From Rhizobium sp. (lineage in GTDB: Bacteria; Pseudomonadota; Alphaproteobacteria; Rhizobiales; Rhizobiaceae), in assembly GCA_027533385.1 (NCBI GenBank), contig JAPZUE010000007.1, forward strand, positions 124,001 through 188,000: a stretch of 64,000 bases of DNA, in the 5' to 3' direction. This document shows, piece after piece, positions 62,079 through 64,000 of this stretch. The notes beneath the pieces were generated by a model that was not told where the DNA came from, ran no database searches, and saw nothing but the letters and a program-made list of their open reading frames with translations. A program made the position numbers and the translations under genes. Every line of letters starts with the position of its first letter. Within the stretch, counting starts at the first letter, position 1.

Positions 62079-63143
62079 ATGAACCATAATCACTTCTTTC
62101 CGCCCCATGCCGGGGTGACCCTGGCTGCGCTTGCAGTCCAGACTGGGGCGGAATTGCAGGATCAGAGCCAGGGAGAGCGGATCGTCAGGTCCGTATCTCC
62201 GGTGGGCCGCGCGAAGGAGGGCGATGTCTGTTACATCCTCTCCCGTCGCAACCGGGACGAGCTGGCCACGTGCCAGGCCACCGCGATCTTCTGTGAAAAG
62301 CCGCTTCTCTCCTTCATCCCGCCGCACCTCCCCGTTCTGATTGCAAAAAGCGCCCATACCGCTTTTGCCTTGGCAGGCGCGATTCTGCATCCGCAAGGGC
62401 TGAAGCCGCCCTTGATGACCTCGGAGCCCGCGAAGATTTCCCCGGCGGCCTATGTCGATCCCACGGCGCGTCTCGAAGACGGCGTGGAAATCGAGGCCAT
62501 GGCCGTGATCGGAGCAGACGTCGAGATTGGAAGTGGTACGCGGATTGGCCCGGGCGCGGTCATCGGTCCGGGTGTGCGGATCGGTCGCGACTGCGTCATC
62601 GCCGCTGGCGCGACCATTCAGGTTGCCCTGATCGGCAACAATGTCATCATTCACAACGGTGCTCGCATCGGCCAGGACGGCTTCGGTTACGCGCCCGGTC
62701 CGCGCGGCATGCTGAAAATCGTTCAGATTGGTCGCGTGATCATCCAGGATCATGTCGAGATCGGTGCGAACACGACAATCGATCGCGGCACCATGGACGA
62801 TACGGTGATCGGCGAGGGAACCAAGATCGACAATCTTGTGCAGGTTGGACACAACGTGCGCATCGGCCGCCATTGCGGCATTGTCAGCCAGGTCGGGATC
62901 GCCGGCAGCACGATCATTGGTGATGGTGTGATGATCGGCGGCGCCGCCGGCGTCAACGGACACATCAAGATCGGCGACGGTGCCCAGATCGCCGCCATGA
63001 GCGGTGTGCTTGCGGACGTGCCTCCGGGTGAGAAATATGGCGGCGTTCCGGCCCGCCCGTTGAAGGATTATCTGCGCGAAGTGGCCGATACGTTGAGCCG
63101 CTATGACAGTCGCGCCAAGGAGAAGGGAGCCAGCAATGACTGA
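62079..63143 (+). CDS. lpxD: UDP-3-O-acylglucosamine N-acyltransferase LpxD
   Basis: The 354-aa enzyme adds the N-linked acyl chain in lipid A synthesis. It has the N-terminal uridine-binding domain ([20 protein letters not shown]) and a left-handed beta-helix of hexapeptide repeats. The catalytic His lies within [20 protein letters not shown]. The ATG at 62079 is preceded by TGGAGC; a TTG six bases earlier is unlikely. The stop overlaps the start of fabZ by 8 bases. Confidence 0.97.
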   Translation: MNHNHFFPPHAGVTLAALAVQTGAELQDQSQGERIVRSVSPVGRAKEGDVCYILSRRNRDELATCQATAIFCEKPLLSFIPPHLPVLIAKSAHTAFALAGAILHPQGLKPPLMTSEPAKISPAAYVDPTARLEDGVEIEAMAVIGADVEIGSGTRIGPGAVIGPGVRIGRDCVIAAGATIQVALIGNNVIIHNGARIGQDGFGYAPGPRGMLKIVQIGRVIIQDHVEIGANTTIDRGTMDDTVIGEGTKIDNLVQVGHNVRIGRHCGIVSQVGIAGSTIIGDGVMIGGAAGVNGHIKIGDGAQIAAMSGVLADVPPGEKYGGVPARPLKDYLREVADTLSRYDSRAKEKGASND

Positions 63144-63603
63144 ACTCGCGAAAAGCGAATTGGGATCGGCTGATATCCTCGAGATCATGAAGCTTCTGCC
63201 CCACCGCTATCCCTTCCTGCTGGTGGACAAGATCATCGAGATTGACGGCGACAACTCCGCCATCGGCATCAAGAACGTGACGGCCAATGAGCCGCATTTT
63301 ACCGGTCACTTTCCGGAAAGCCCGATCATGCCGGGCGTGCTGCTGATCGAAGGTATGGCCCAGACGGCCGGTGCGATTTGCGCGCGCAAGGAAGGCGAGG
63401 CCGGCAATCTCGTCTACTTCATGACGATAGACAATGCCCGTTTCCGCAAGCCGGTCGTTCCCGGTGACCGAGTCGAGTATCATGTCGTCAAGCAGAAGCA
63501 GCGCGGCAATATCTGGAAATTCCACTGCGACGCCAAGGTTGACGGAGCACTGGTGGCGGAAGCCGATATCGGTGCGATGATCATGCGCAAGGATCAGAAA
63601 TGA
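63136..63603 (+). CDS. fabZ: 3-hydroxyacyl-ACP dehydratase FabZ
   Basis: The 155-aa hot-dog enzyme has [32 protein letters not shown] with catalytic His58 and Glu72, and [10 protein letters not shown]. It dehydrates beta-hydroxyacyl-ACP in fatty acid synthesis. It starts inside the lpxD end and overlaps the lpxA start (ATGA), so the three are tightly coupled. Confidence 0.98.
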   Translation: MTELAKSELGSADILEIMKLLPHRYPFLLVDKIIEIDGDNSAIGIKNVTANEPHFTGHFPESPIMPGVLLIEGMAQTAGAICARKEGEAGNLVYFMTIDNARFRKPVVPGDRVEYHVVKQKQRGNIWKFHCDAKVDGALVAEADIGAMIMRKDQK

Positions 63604-64000
63604 GCCGGATTGCCGCAAGCGCCGTCATTCATCCGATGGCCGTGATCGAAGACGGCGCGGTGATCGGCGAGAATGTCAAGATCGGTCCCTTCTGCCGCGT
63701 CGGTTCTCGCGTGACGCTCAAGGATGGCGTCGAGCTCGTCTCGAATGCCGTTGTCACCGGTTTAACGGAGATCGGCGCCGGCTCGACGATCCATCCCATG
63801 GCCGTGATTGGTGGTGTCTCCCAGAGCCTTCACGAAGCTGGTGAAGATTCGCGATTGGTGGTCGGTGAAAACTGCACCATGCGCGAAGGCGTGACCATGA
63901 ACTGCGGCACCGTTGGCGGTGGCGGGATTACCAGCGTTGGCAACAACTGCCTCTTCCTGGCCAATTCCCATGTGGCGCATGATTGCATCCTCGGCAACGA
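63600..64000 (+). CDS. lpxA: UDP-N-acetylglucosamine acyltransferase LpxA, 5' part only
   Basis: The first 133 residues are visible. They show the left-handed beta-helix repeats ([39 protein letters not shown]), the [11 protein letters not shown] block and [14 protein letters not shown] with the catalytic His. It catalyses the first step of lipid A synthesis. Its ATG overlaps the fabZ stop. The window ends inside the gene, so the remainder is not seen. Confidence 0.96.
   Translation, partial: MSRIAASAVIHPMAVIEDGAVIGENVKIGPFCRVGSRVTLKDGVELVSNAVVTGLTEIGAGSTIHPMAVIGGVSQSLHEAGEDSRLVVGENCTMREGVTMNCGTVGGGGITSVGNNCLFLANSHVAHDCILGN

Overview
The window looks like core chromosome of a member of the Rhizobiaceae (Rhizobium/Agrobacterium/Neorhizobium-like alphaproteobacterium). 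The evidence is high G+C, dense ATGA-coupled operons, an aapJQMP general amino-acid ABC transporter, a CbiG-CobJ fusion in the cobalamin cluster, class I PHA synthase plus phasin, an EipB-type envelope protein, a tandem cold-shock-domain protein followed by DUF192, a DUF1127 gene with an alphar14/NfeR1-like small RNA, and rhizobial palindromic intergenic elements. I see no prophage, insertion sequence, CRISPR array or recognisable defence island.

Layout. At 1-511 (minus) is a TauE/SafE exporter cut by the window edge. At 690-9134 (plus) is a cobalamin cluster: a candidate cobalamin riboswitch, cbiX with a histidine-rich tail, an unidentified gene, cobH, cobL, cobI, a cbiG-cobJ fusion and cobM. 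Four palindromic repeats lie in this cluster. One is translated in frame inside cobJ, and one forms the end of the unidentified protein. A nucleoside hydrolase follows. At 10213-10800 (minus) are a 48-aa DUF1127 gene and a small RNA with three hairpins, all carrying CCUCC-type anti-Shine-Dalgarno loops. The DUF1127 terminator hairpin has the same loop. Then come a DUF2157/GDYXXLXY membrane pair, tRNA-Leu, trigger factor, an MBL-fold hydrolase and an MFS transporter.

At 16.7-22.7 kb (minus) are sthA, radC, map, sfsA and phaC. At 22.9-28.5 kb (plus) are a small envelope protein, a class I aminotransferase, hom, a small membrane protein and recJ. At 28.5-29.05 kb are three tRNA-Glu genes, then a low-complexity lipoprotein and gloA. 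At 30.9-33.7 kb are the double cold-shock protein, DUF192, tRNA-Pro, an NDUFS4-like subunit, tRNA-Arg and a membrane-anchored nuclease-fold protein that appears to lack catalytic residues. At 33.8-38.1 kb (minus) is the aap transporter.

At 38.5-44.7 kb are metC, a flavin monooxygenase, an NDUFS6-like zinc protein, an alpha/beta hydrolase, an enoyl-CoA hydratase, cysE, DUF3126 and a phasin with a palindromic operator candidate. At 44.9-53.1 kb are clpS-clpA, azlCD, a small membrane protein, a HIT protein, a FemAB-like protein, a glycerophosphodiesterase, a RidA-like protein and eipB. From 53.2 kb to the right edge is the translation/envelope cluster rpsB-tsf-pyrH-frr-uppS-cdsA-rseP-bamA-lpxD-fabZ-lpxA, with lpxA cut by the edge.

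The genes are mostly housekeeping. They cover corrinoid synthesis, methionine/threonine/cysteine metabolism, PHA storage, protein quality control (trigger factor, ClpAPS, RseP), and lipid A and outer-membrane assembly. The least ordinary signals are the palindromic repeats translated as protein in the cob cluster, the anti-Shine-Dalgarno hairpins around the DUF1127 gene, the riboswitch with a divergent 3' half, and the nuclease-fold protein that looks catalytically dead.
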